A stretch of DNA of 8,541 bases, taken from positions 1-8,541 of the forward strand of contig CABUAL010000064.1 in assembly GCA_902489515.1 (NCBI GenBank), read 5' to 3'. Made by a program: the position numbers and the translations under genes. This document shows positions 1 to 5,901 of the stretch, one piece after another (position 1 is the stretch's first letter; each line of letters opens with the position of its first letter). This DNA comes from an uncultured Collinsella sp. Lineage in GTDB: Bacteria > Actinomycetota > Coriobacteriia > Coriobacteriales > Coriobacteriaceae. The notes below the pieces were generated by a model, which worked only from the letters and a program-made list of their open reading frames with translations, ran no database searches and had not been told where the DNA came from.

Positions 1-501
1 CTCGGCCTCACGCGCGGCCTCGGCAGCCGCCTCGCGCGCCTTCTCGGCAACAAACGCCGCTGCCGAGGTATCGAGCTGCACCGTTGCGTGCGTGCGGACG
101 GGCGCGGCGACCTCGCCGGCATGCATCACGATGACGCCGCAAGTGCTCGTCTTAACGAACTCGACCATCTTGGGATCGGTGAAGCCGGTCACGTCGTTGA
201 CGATCGAGGCGCCGCAGCGCACGGCCGCCTTGGCAACCGCCACATGACGCGTGTCGATCGAGACGATGGCGCCCTCCTTGGCCGGGGTAAAGCCGGGGCG
301 CGTGGACTCGCCGCCCACGTCGATGATGTCGGCGCCGGCGTCGAGCATCGCCAGGCCGTACTCGATGGCGGCATCGGGGTCGAAGTGCTCCCCGCCATCG
401 CTAAACGAATCGGGCGTCACGTTGAGGACGCCCATGATGCGCGGACGGTCAAAGCTGAGCTCGTACTTTCCGCACCGCCATGTCTTGCTGTCGTTCGCCA
501 T
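1..501 (-). CDS. folP: Dihydropteroate synthase, N-terminal part (3' end outside window), with internal deletion
   Basis: This enzyme condenses 6-hydroxymethyl-dihydropterin pyrophosphate with p-aminobenzoate to give dihydropteroate in cytoplasmic folate synthesis. The visible 167 residues carry the family signatures in order: IMGVLNVTPDSFSDGG (22-37), DIIDVGGESTRPG (58-70), VSIDT (80-84), VNDVTG (101-106) and GVIVMH (122-127). The start at 501 is chosen because AGGAGG (508-513) lies 6 bases upstream. An in-frame ATG two codons earlier would sit too close to that site. Only 10 residues separate STRPG from SIDT, where E. coli and mycobacterial enzymes have about 27, so the helix after the second barrel strand is essentially missing with the frame intact. 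The region after VMH is also unlike the usual HMxGxPxTMQ and becomes Ala/Glu/Arg-rich (147-167). The family is certain; whether this copy is active is not. The Sir2 gene lies 95 bases upstream on the same strand. Confidence 0.9.
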   Translation of the reverse strand, partial: MANDSKTWRCGKYELSFDRPRIMGVLNVTPDSFSDGGEHFDPDAAIEYGLAMLDAGADIIDVGGESTRPGFTPAKEGAIVSIDTRHVAVAKAAVRCGASIVNDVTGFTDPKMVEFVKTSTCGVIVMHAGEVAAPVRTHATVQLDTSAAAFVAEKAREAAAEAAREAE

Positions 502-576
502 GAACATCCTCCTAAAATGCCCACGCCGCCGAGCCTGGGGAGCTGGCGGCGGGGTCGCTTTGCACTCAGTCTTTCT

Positions 577-607
577 ATTGTATCCGCGCGCGCGGGCTAG
601 AACGCAA
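577..607 (-). promoter_or_regulatory. Candidate promoter for folP
   Basis: Read on the minus strand, TACAAT (577-582) is a good -10 match, about 75 bases upstream of the folP start. The -35 is weak: TTGCGT (602-607) gives a 19-base spacer and GCGTTC (600-605) gives 17. The site overlaps the end of the Sir2 gene, so folP could be transcribed both from here and by read-through. This is motif reading only. Confidence 0.35.
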
Positions 608-1349
608 ACGCGGCCGCGATGTCGCAAGAAATCAGCAGGTCGGCATTTGCATCCTGATCGGTGGGAGCAAGGTTGCATATGGCCAGCGTATCGCCGGTAA
701 AGTAACGCGTAAGGCCCGCCGCCGGATACACCACGAGCGAGGTCCCACCCACAATGAGGGCATCGGCCGCGGCGATGGCGGCAACGGCACCGGTCAGCAC
801 ATGCTCATCGAGCGGCTCCTCGTAGAGCACCACATCGGGCTTGATGCGCCCGCCGCACGCAGGACACACAGGCACGCCCGCGGCGTCCTCGTGCTCGCGC
901 GAGCAAATCCACTCGGCGCTATAGACCGCGCCGCACGACTGGCAAATGTTGCGATGGACCGATCCGTGCAGCTCGAACACGCGCTGCGAGCCGGCCGCCT
1001 GGTGCAGACCGTCGATATTTTGCGTCACCACGGCGTCGAGCTTGCCGGCGCGCTCCAGCTCGGCCAGCTTGGTGTGGCAGCGGTTAGGCTTAGCGTTAAG
1101 CGCGATCATCTTGGTGCGGTAAAAGTCGAAGAACTCCGCAGGATGTGCCTCGTAAAAGCTATGCGACAGCATGGTCTCGGGCGGATAGGCAAACTGCTGG
1201 TGATACAGGCCGTCCACGCTGCGGAAATCGGGGATGCCACTTGCCGTGGAAACACCAGCGCCGCCAAAGAAGACCACGCGCTTGTGGGTGTCAAACAGAT
1301 CCGCCAGCGCGGCGGAGGCCTGCCTGGGGTCCGATATTGCCTGCGTCAT
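597..1349 (-). CDS. cobB: NAD-dependent protein deacylase, Sir2 family
   Basis: Sirtuins remove acetyl or other acyl groups from protein lysines, consuming NAD and releasing nicotinamide and O-acyl-ADP-ribose. The 250-residue protein is a normal length for a single-domain bacterial sirtuin. It shows the NAD-binding GAGVSTASGIPDFR (30-43), TQNIDGLHQ (109-117) with the adjacent catalytic His128, a four-cysteine zinc site (C136, C139, C162, C165) and GTSLVVYPAAGL (202-213). The overall pattern resembles the Thermotoga-type bacterial sirtuins. I do not see a clear Tyr-x-x-Arg pair of the desuccinylase type in the helix near residues 72-80, so deacetylation is the likelier activity; this is inference. 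The start has GGAGGA about 5 bases upstream. It lies divergent to xthA and upstream of folP on the same strand. The symbol is the generic name for bacterial sirtuins, and physiological targets cannot be read from the sequence. Confidence 0.93.
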   Translation of the reverse strand: MTQAISDPRQASAALADLFDTHKRVVFFGGAGVSTASGIPDFRSVDGLYHQQFAYPPETMLSHSFYEAHPAEFFDFYRTKMIALNAKPNRCHTKLAELERAGKLDAVVTQNIDGLHQAAGSQRVFELHGSVHRNICQSCGAVYSAEWICSREHEDAAGVPVCPACGGRIKPDVVLYEEPLDEHVLTGAVAAIAAADALIVGGTSLVVYPAAGLTRYFTGDTLAICNLAPTDQDANADLLISCDIAAAFAF

Positions 1350-1484
1350 ATGAGTCCTCCGTCCTTGTTAGTCGGGCAGCGTTGAGCGACGTCCCAGCAT
1401 GCGGCCTTTAAGTCAGCATGCACGGAGCCCACCCCGCCCCTGTTGCGCTAATCTTAAGCCTGCCAACCCCGTCGAAAGGACACC
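1350..1484. promoter_or_regulatory. Divergent intergenic region between the Sir2 gene and xthA
   Basis: These 135 bases must hold the start signals for both divergent genes. On the plus strand, TAATCT (1449-1454) is a possible -10 for xthA with no convincing -35. CAGCATGC occurs twice as a direct repeat (1395-1402 and 1414-1421, 19-base period). Each copy contains the self-complementary GCATGC, so the pair could bind a regulator. The ribosome-binding sites are GGAGGA for the Sir2 gene (minus strand) and AAAGGA just before 1485 for xthA. No terminator or RNA gene is seen. Confidence 0.4.
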
Positions 1485-2303
1485 ATGCCTCAGACTTACA
1501 CTTTCGCCTCGTGGAACGTCAACGGCCTGCGCGCCGTGCTCAAAAAGGACCCGAGCTTTATCCAGATCGCGCAAGAACTCGACGTCGATATCCTGGCGCT
1601 GCAGGAGACCAAGCTGCAGGAGGGCCAGGTCGATATCGACCTGCCCGGCTATCACCAAACCTGGAGCTACGCCGAGCGCAAAGGCTATTCGGGCACCGCG
1701 GTCTTTAGCCGCCAGGAGCCGCTACGCGTGCTGCGCGCCGACGCGCTGCTGCCCTACGCCGGCGAGGGCGAGGCCGCCGAGCTCGTTGCCCAAGCCGCAA
1801 CCGAGGGCCGCGTCTGTGCGCTCGAGTTCGACAAGTTTTGGTTTGTCGACGTCTATACGCCCAACGCGCAAAATGAGCTCGCGCGCATCGACGTGCGTAT
1901 GGCCTGGGACGATGCCTATCGCGGCTTTTTGGGCGCGCTTGAGCACGAAACCGGCAAGCCCGTCGTAACCTGCGGTGACTTTAACGTGGCGCACGAAGAG
2001 ATCGACCTTAAGAACCCCAAGTCCAACCGCGGCAACGCAGGCTTTTCGGACGAAGAGCGCGGTAAGTTTACCGAGCTGCTCAACGCCGGCTTTACCGATA
2101 CCTGGCGCACGGCTAATCCGGACGTTGAGGGCGTCTACAGCTGGTGGAGCTATCGCTTTAATGCCCGCAAGAACAACGCCGGCTGGCGCATCGACTACTT
2201 CCTGGTAAGCGACGCAATCGCCGCCAACGTTCGCGACACCGGCATCCGCGGCGACATCTTCGGCAGCGACCACTGCCCCGTCACCCTCGCCCTGGAGCTC
2301 TAA
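1485..2303 (+). CDS. xthA: Exodeoxyribonuclease III (AP endonuclease)
   Basis: A Mg-dependent nuclease of base-excision repair that cuts the DNA backbone 5' of abasic sites and trims 3' ends. The 272-residue protein is a full-length single endonuclease/exonuclease/phosphatase domain. Catalytic motifs of the ExoIII/APE1 family are all present: WNVNGLRA (10-17, metal-site Asn11), LQETK (39-43, Glu41), YTPN (124-127, Tyr124), GDFNVAH (164-170, Asp165 and Asn167), WRIDYFL (234-240, Asp237) and SDHCPV (261-266, Asp262 and His263). The start is supported by AAAGGA a few bases upstream and by alignment of the first beta strand (FASWNVNG) with the family. The gene stands alone, divergent from the Sir2 gene and convergent with the ECF operon. 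No residue that I know to be essential is missing. Confidence 0.96.
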   Translation: MPQTYTFASWNVNGLRAVLKKDPSFIQIAQELDVDILALQETKLQEGQVDIDLPGYHQTWSYAERKGYSGTAVFSRQEPLRVLRADALLPYAGEGEAAELVAQAATEGRVCALEFDKFWFVDVYTPNAQNELARIDVRMAWDDAYRGFLGALEHETGKPVVTCGDFNVAHEEIDLKNPKSNRGNAGFSDEERGKFTELLNAGFTDTWRTANPDVEGVYSWWSYRFNARKNNAGWRIDYFLVSDAIAANVRDTGIRGDIFGSDHCPVTLALEL

Positions 2304-2312
2304 CCCCCAAAA

Positions 2313-2342
2313 TGATTCCCGGGGACGGAGGAAAACAGATCA
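2313..2342. repeat. Possible short intergenic repeat (REP-like)
   Basis: Ten bases after the xthA stop lies a 30-base segment bounded by TGAT and ATCA, with the core GGGGACGGAGGAAAACAG. From general familiarity, similar strings recur between genes in Coriobacteriia, sometimes near Y1-type (RAYT) transposases. I cannot confirm that here, and only one copy is in this window. Confidence 0.3.
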
Positions 2343-2365
2343 TGTGACCCCTCTCCCCCTATAAG

Positions 2366-2428
2366 TTGCGGTGGAATAGTTCCTGTTTGGGCAGCAAATA
2401 GCCAAAAACGAGAACTATTCCACCGCAA
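2366..2428. repeat. Long perfect inverted repeat (palindromic element or hairpin) between convergent genes
   Basis: The arms TTGCGGTGGAATAGTTC (2366-2382) and GAACTATTCCACCGCAA (2412-2428) are a perfect 17-base inverted repeat around a 29-base centre. The centre can pair further (GTTTGG against CCAAAAAC with a bulge), so the whole block folds as one long hairpin. It sits between the 3' ends of xthA and the ECF operon. No T tract follows either arm, so it is not a standard intrinsic terminator. It could still block convergent transcription, or be a small non-autonomous mobile or REP-like element. Confidence 0.75.
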
Positions 2429-2452
2429 GTTCGTGTGGGAACGCGAAATGCC

Positions 2453-3166
2453 CTACAGTCCGTATTTCACGACGACACGGTTAATGCGACGGCACCAAGG
2501 CTTGTACAAGGCAGCCAAGAACACGCAGGTCGCGAGGCCGTGTGTGATATCAAACGGCACTGCCGTGACAAGACGCGCCACGGCACCCGCCCAAGTAAGC
2601 GGCTGTACAAATCCAATGATGTCATACGCGTTGATCACCACGCCGTACAGCAAACCCGAGGCAAAGCCATACGCCAACAGCGCCGGCATGCGCACGGTTC
2701 CATCCGCACGGTCAAACGCACCGGCATGCGCCAGCGCACCGCCAACATAGCCAACCAGGCCCCAGGCATACATCTGCCACGGCGTCCACATGCCCTGTCC
2801 AAAAAAGAAATTGCTGGTCAGCGCCGCCAGCGCGCCAACCATAAAACCATTGCGACGGCCAAGCGTCGCCCCCGCGATAATGGCGATAGCGCTCACCGGT
2901 TTAAAGTCGGGAATGGGCCCAAACAGGATGCGCCCCGCCGCCGCCAGCGCCGCCAGCACCAGCGTGGGCATAATCTGGCGCAAACCCGGACGAGATGCCT
3001 CGTAACCCGCAAAGAACAGTGCAAGCACCAGCGCCACCACAACCAGCATGGCCAACGCCGCCTGCTCAACGCCCGCCAGCAACGCCGCTGCCATCACCGC
3101 CGGCACCGCCAACAACAGCGGGATCTCCAGTTTTGTGAGTAAACGCGAGAAACGACAGTCCGTCAT
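2453..3166 (-). CDS. ECF transporter substrate-binding S component, probably cobalamin type (CbrT-like)
   Basis: This is the membrane protein that captures the vitamin for an energy-coupling-factor importer. From the start at 3166 it has 237 residues and about eight hydrophobic segments. The conserved core contains FGPIPDFKPVSAI (82-94) and FFGQGMWTPWQMYAWG (121-136), followed by the C-terminal FDITHG (205-210). From memory these match the predicted cobalamin (CbrT) group, which also has two extra hydrophobic segments in front of the six-helix core, as here (about 15-33 and 36-55). The frame stays open to 3241, but that would overlap the ATPase gene by 71 bases. The ATG at 3166 follows the ATPase stop by 4 bases, has only a weak ribosome-binding site and suggests coupled translation. 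ECF S component is nearly certain; the substrate is inferred. No cobalamin riboswitch is visible upstream of the operon. Confidence 0.88.
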   Translation of the reverse strand: MTDCRFSRLLTKLEIPLLLAVPAVMAAALLAGVEQAALAMLVVVALVLALFFAGYEASRPGLRQIMPTLVLAALAAAGRILFGPIPDFKPVSAIAIIAGATLGRRNGFMVGALAALTSNFFFGQGMWTPWQMYAWGLVGYVGGALAHAGAFDRADGTVRMPALLAYGFASGLLYGVVINAYDIIGFVQPLTWAGAVARLVTAVPFDITHGLATCVFLAALYKPWCRRINRVVVKYGL

Positions 3167-3170
3167 CCCA

Positions 3171-4814
3171 TCACGCCCTATAGAACACGTTGTCGGCAAA
3201 GAAGTCGGCCGGGGGCTCCATGCAGGCAATCTCGCCGTCAAACATCATGGCGACGTCGTCGGCTACCTGCTCGGCAAAGTCCAAATCGTGCGTAGCCATG
3301 ATGACGGTGCCGCCAGCCTTCGCATGGTCACGCAGGGCGCGGACGATGATGCGGCGGCTGAACAGGTCTAGACCCTTGGTGGGCTCATCGAGCAATAGCA
3401 GTTCGGGGCCGATCAGCAGCAGCTTTGCCAGGGCAAGCAGCTGGCGCTGTCCGCCCGAGAGGTCGTAAGGGTGGCGCGTCTCCAGGCCGTCCAATCCCAG
3501 TTGCGCCGCACGCTCCCGCGCCAAGTTCTCGTCATATCCGCAGGTCGAGGCCCATTCCATCAGCTCGTCGCGCACCGTCTCGGCAACCAGCAGGGCCTTG
3601 GGGTTCTGCGGCAGCAGCGCAGCCGAGGCCGCCCCGCGCACCATACGACCACGCTGCAGCTTGGCAGTCTTGGCCAGCACCGAAAGCATCGTCGACTTGC
3701 CGCAGCCGTTACCGCCCACAACCGCATGCACCGCGCCAGTCGAAAACGACGCATCGAGCCCGCGCAGCACCCAGCCGGACGCTCGATCGTAGCGAAACCA
3801 GCCTTCCGACAGGATGGTAGCCGACCCGCCGTGCATTTTTTGGAGTATTCTGCTTCCATCCGTGCGCGGGAAGGCTTCCGAGCCGTTCTCGAGCGACGTT
3901 TGCGCCACAAATTCGGACGATTTGTCCAATTCTGAACTTTTTTTCGCGCTCGATACGTCCCCGGGCGGCTCCAGAGAGCCCAAATTGTCCTCGCGCCTGC
4001 TGAATACTCCTTTATTTGCACATCGGATGGCACCCCACCCCAACATGTCATCGGAAAACAGCGATTCTCGGCGTCCCAAAGAAGCCATATCCGCCACCTC
4101 GCGCACGCGACCGTTCTCAATCCGGTACGCACACGTCGCGTATTCGAGCATTGGGCGCGGCTGATGCGTCGCCACAACAACCGTGCAGCCCAGCTCGCGA
4201 TTCACACGAAACAGCGCGTGCAGGAAATTCTTCTCCGCAACCGGATCAAGCTGAGACGTGGGCTCGTCGAGCAGCAGCACGCGCGGGCGCAGCGTCAGAA
4301 CGGCAGCCAACGACAGCAACTGTTTGCGACCGCCCGAAAGCGTGTCAGTATCGCGGTGAAGCCAATCTTCCAGCCCAAAGAAATAGCTGGTCTCAGCTAC
4401 GCGACGGCGCATCTCATCACGCGCTAGCCCCAAGTTTTCCAGGCCAAACGCCATCTCGTGCCACACGGTTTCGCACACGATCTGGTTCTCGGGATCCTGG
4501 AACACATAGCCCACGCGCTCCGCCGATGCCCGCACATCCATGTCGGCGACGTTCTCGCCCAGCACGCGCGCATCACCAGTGCGCTCGCCCGCCGGAGCGA
4601 TCTCGGGTTTGAGCAGCGACAGCAGCGTCGACTTGCCCGAACCGGTACCGCCAACAAGCAGTGCAAACGCACCTTGGGAAACACGCCAATCAAGCCCCTC
4701 GAGCACCGGTGCCTCGGCCCCGGGATAGGCAAAACTAAGGCCTCGCACCTCAATCGCCGGCGCGGCCGAGCCATATACCACACCCGCCGCCGAGCTCCTA
4801 TCCAACCGAGCCAT
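3171..4814 (-). CDS. ECF transporter ATPase with two fused ABC domains and an expanded linker
   Basis: This protein powers the ECF importer by ATP hydrolysis at the inner membrane face. Its 547 residues hold two complete ABC domains. Domain 1 has Walker A GGTGSGKST (55-63), Q-loop Gln106, signature LSGGRKQ (159-165), Walker B VLLLDEPT (179-186) and switch His217. Domain 2 has GGNGCGKST (367-375), Q-loop Gln403, LSGGQRQ (452-458), LLLLDEPT (472-479) and His509. All catalytic elements are intact in both. The organisation matches the duplicated ATPase (CbrU-like) of dedicated vitamin ECF systems. The linker (about 244-336) is some 60 residues longer than I would expect. It is Ser/Glu/Lys-rich, and its DNA is palindrome-rich with inverted ends (3831-4021). 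Its ATG overlaps the T-component stop by one base (TGATG), and AGAGG upstream can act as ribosome-binding site. Confidence 0.93.
   Translation of the reverse strand: MARLDRSSAAGVVYGSAAPAIEVRGLSFAYPGAEAPVLEGLDWRVSQGAFALLVGGTGSGKSTLLSLLKPEIAPAGERTGDARVLGENVADMDVRASAERVGYVFQDPENQIVCETVWHEMAFGLENLGLARDEMRRRVAETSYFFGLEDWLHRDTDTLSGGRKQLLSLAAVLTLRPRVLLLDEPTSQLDPVAEKNFLHALFRVNRELGCTVVVATHQPRPMLEYATCAYRIENGRVREVADMASLGRRESLFSDDMLGWGAIRCANKGVFSRREDNLGSLEPPGDVSSAKKSSELDKSSEFVAQTSLENGSEAFPRTDGSRILQKMHGGSATILSEGWFRYDRASGWVLRGLDASFSTGAVHAVVGGNGCGKSTMLSVLAKTAKLQRGRMVRGAASAALLPQNPKALLVAETVRDELMEWASTCGYDENLARERAAQLGLDGLETRHPYDLSGGQRQLLALAKLLLIGPELLLLDEPTKGLDLFSRRIIVRALRDHAKAGGTVIMATHDLDFAEQVADDVAMMFDGEIACMEPPADFFADNVFYRA
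3831..4021. repeat. Palindrome-rich insert within the ATPase linker, with inverted terminal repeats
   Basis: The 22-base ends (3831-3852 and 4000-4021) are imperfect inverted copies sharing GTGCA and GGAGTATTC, 16 of 22 positions by hand. Inside are several smaller palindromes: CTTCC/GGAAG (3854-3872), GGAAGGCTTCC, an AATTcGGAC/GTCCAATT pair (about 3911-3931) and GGCTC-CAGA-GAGCC (about 3966-3979). GC is about 53% by hand count, below the flanking coding DNA. The block is translated in frame as the low-complexity linker of the ECF ATPase. It resembles, in principle, palindromic elements known to insert in frame in genes of other bacteria (for example in Rickettsia). Its identity as a mobile repeat is inference. 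Confidence 0.5.
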
Positions 4815-5707
4815 CAGCCAAACCTCTTCTCATCAATCGCGTGCGACGCGCAAGGCAGCATCATCCAGGTAGCGTACACGACATAGCCCAGCCACGGCGC
4901 CGGCACCGATAGTTGCGGGTAAAACGAATACTGCATCGTCGCAGTCCACGCCACTGCCGTCGTGGCCATGCCAAACAGCGCAAGTCCAACCAGCGCGGCA
5001 ACATCGCCGCGCCCCAGCCGATACCGCGCATACGTCGTTCGACGCGTCGCGGCGCCCCACCCACGGGAGCGCATGGCGTCCGCGCGCTCCAGCGAATCTT
5101 CCATGCCCCAGCCCATCAACACGCTCGACGCCCGCAGGCGCGATCGCACGGGATCGGTGGGCGCGCGGCCCGGCACATCAATCGCATCCTGCACCGCCAG
5201 CACCGTGCGGCCGCGGCGCAAAAACTGCGGGATAAGCCGCATGCACATCGAGATCATAAGCGCAATCACCGGTGCGGCATTGCCCAGCAGCGCGAGTACC
5301 TTGTCGTATTCGAGCATCGACGCCGCTGCCTCAAACCACAGCACGCTCGCCACAAACAGCCCACCCATGCACAGGCCGTAAACCATGCTCTCTAGATACA
5401 CCGCACGCATGCCGATACGAAACAGCTCCGTCGAGCCCGATGCACTAAACAGCGGATTGAGCACCGCGATAATCAAAATCACCGGCAGCTGCCAGCGAAG
5501 CGCCCCCAACGTGCGCGCAGCACCGCGCGTCGCAAGCCCGTACGCCAGCCCACCCGCAAGCGACAGCGCGATCAGCACCGGTTGCATCGAGAACATGGTG
5601 AGCCCCAGCGTCAGCACTATATAGAGTGCCGGCACAGCCGGATGCGACATCGAGAATGCCGCGACGGGCTCGCCGCCAAACTCCTCTCGTATGTTGTCCA
5701 CGGGCAC
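4814..5707 (-). CDS. ECF transporter transmembrane T component (CbrV-like)
   Basis: The T component is the membrane scaffold that couples the ATPase to the S component. The core begins at FSMSHPAVPALYIVLTLGL (about 18-36 from this start), a motif seen from memory in CbrV-type T proteins. Several membrane segments follow, then the cytoplasmic coupling region with GMEDSLERADAMRSRGWG (about 201-218), whose Ala-x-x-x-Arg-Gly-type motif contacts the ATPase. Further membrane segments lie near the C-terminus. The start is uncertain. The frame is open to a GTG at 5872 (352 residues), but the extra Arg/Leu-rich 55 residues have no family counterpart, and a candidate promoter lies within them. I prefer the GTG at 5707 with GAGGGG 6 bases upstream (297 residues); GTG at 5701 is also possible. 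The stop overlaps the ATPase start by one base. It is the first gene of the operon. Confidence 0.85.
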   Translation of the reverse strand: MPVDNIREEFGGEPVAAFSMSHPAVPALYIVLTLGLTMFSMQPVLIALSLAGGLAYGLATRGAARTLGALRWQLPVILIIAVLNPLFSASGSTELFRIGMRAVYLESMVYGLCMGGLFVASVLWFEAAASMLEYDKVLALLGNAAPVIALMISMCMRLIPQFLRRGRTVLAVQDAIDVPGRAPTDPVRSRLRASSVLMGWGMEDSLERADAMRSRGWGAATRRTTYARYRLGRGDVAALVGLALFGMATTAVAWTATMQYSFYPQLSVPAPWLGYVVYATWMMLPCASHAIDEKRFG

Positions 5708-5840
5708 CCCCGTCCCCTCGCTCAAACGACAGCTCCGCAGCACCGCCAACGCCGCACGCAAGCAGCGCAAACGCCACGCCGGCGGCGCAAGCCTCAACCG
5801 CCGCAAACCAATCGTTACGCGCTCATCATATGCCTGCGGT

Positions 5841-5868
5841 ATCATATTGCGCCGTGTATCGTTTCCAA
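5841..5868 (-). promoter_or_regulatory. Candidate promoter of the ECF operon
   Basis: On the minus strand TTGGAA (5863-5868) and TATGAT (5841-5846) form a plausible -35/-10 pair with a 16-base spacer. A second TATGAT (5825-5830) lies 16 bases further downstream, as part of a direct repeat of ATATGAT. Transcription from here would give a leader of roughly 125 bases before the GTG at 5707, and would exclude the upstream GTG at 5872. Motif reading only. Confidence 0.45.
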
Positions 5869-5901
5869 ACACACGTCTCTAATAACGTAACAGGAGATCA
5901 C

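Noticed and set aside
2366..2428. Hairpin called as a standard rho-independent terminator
   Set aside because: No run of T follows the stem on either strand, so it is reported as an inverted repeat.
3167..3241. Earlier start for the S component at 3241
   Set aside because: It would overlap the ATPase gene by 71 bases and add 25 non-hydrophobic residues without family match; the start at 3166 fits operon coupling.
5445..5777. Alternative minus frame of 110 codons, possibly a frameshifted start of the T component
   Set aside because: Its first part looks mildly hydrophobic, but the frame has stop codons just upstream and then runs antiparallel in content to the clear T-component frame; there is no ribosome-binding site.
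5626..5901. Upstream extension of the glmU frame by 92 codons
   Set aside because: The residues are unlike GlmU, overlap the divergent T-component gene, and the ribosome-binding site and family N-terminus fix the start at 5902.
5708..5901. Cobalamin or other riboswitch upstream of the ECF operon
   Set aside because: No B12-box-like or other conserved aptamer sequence was seen; only GC-rich hairpins.
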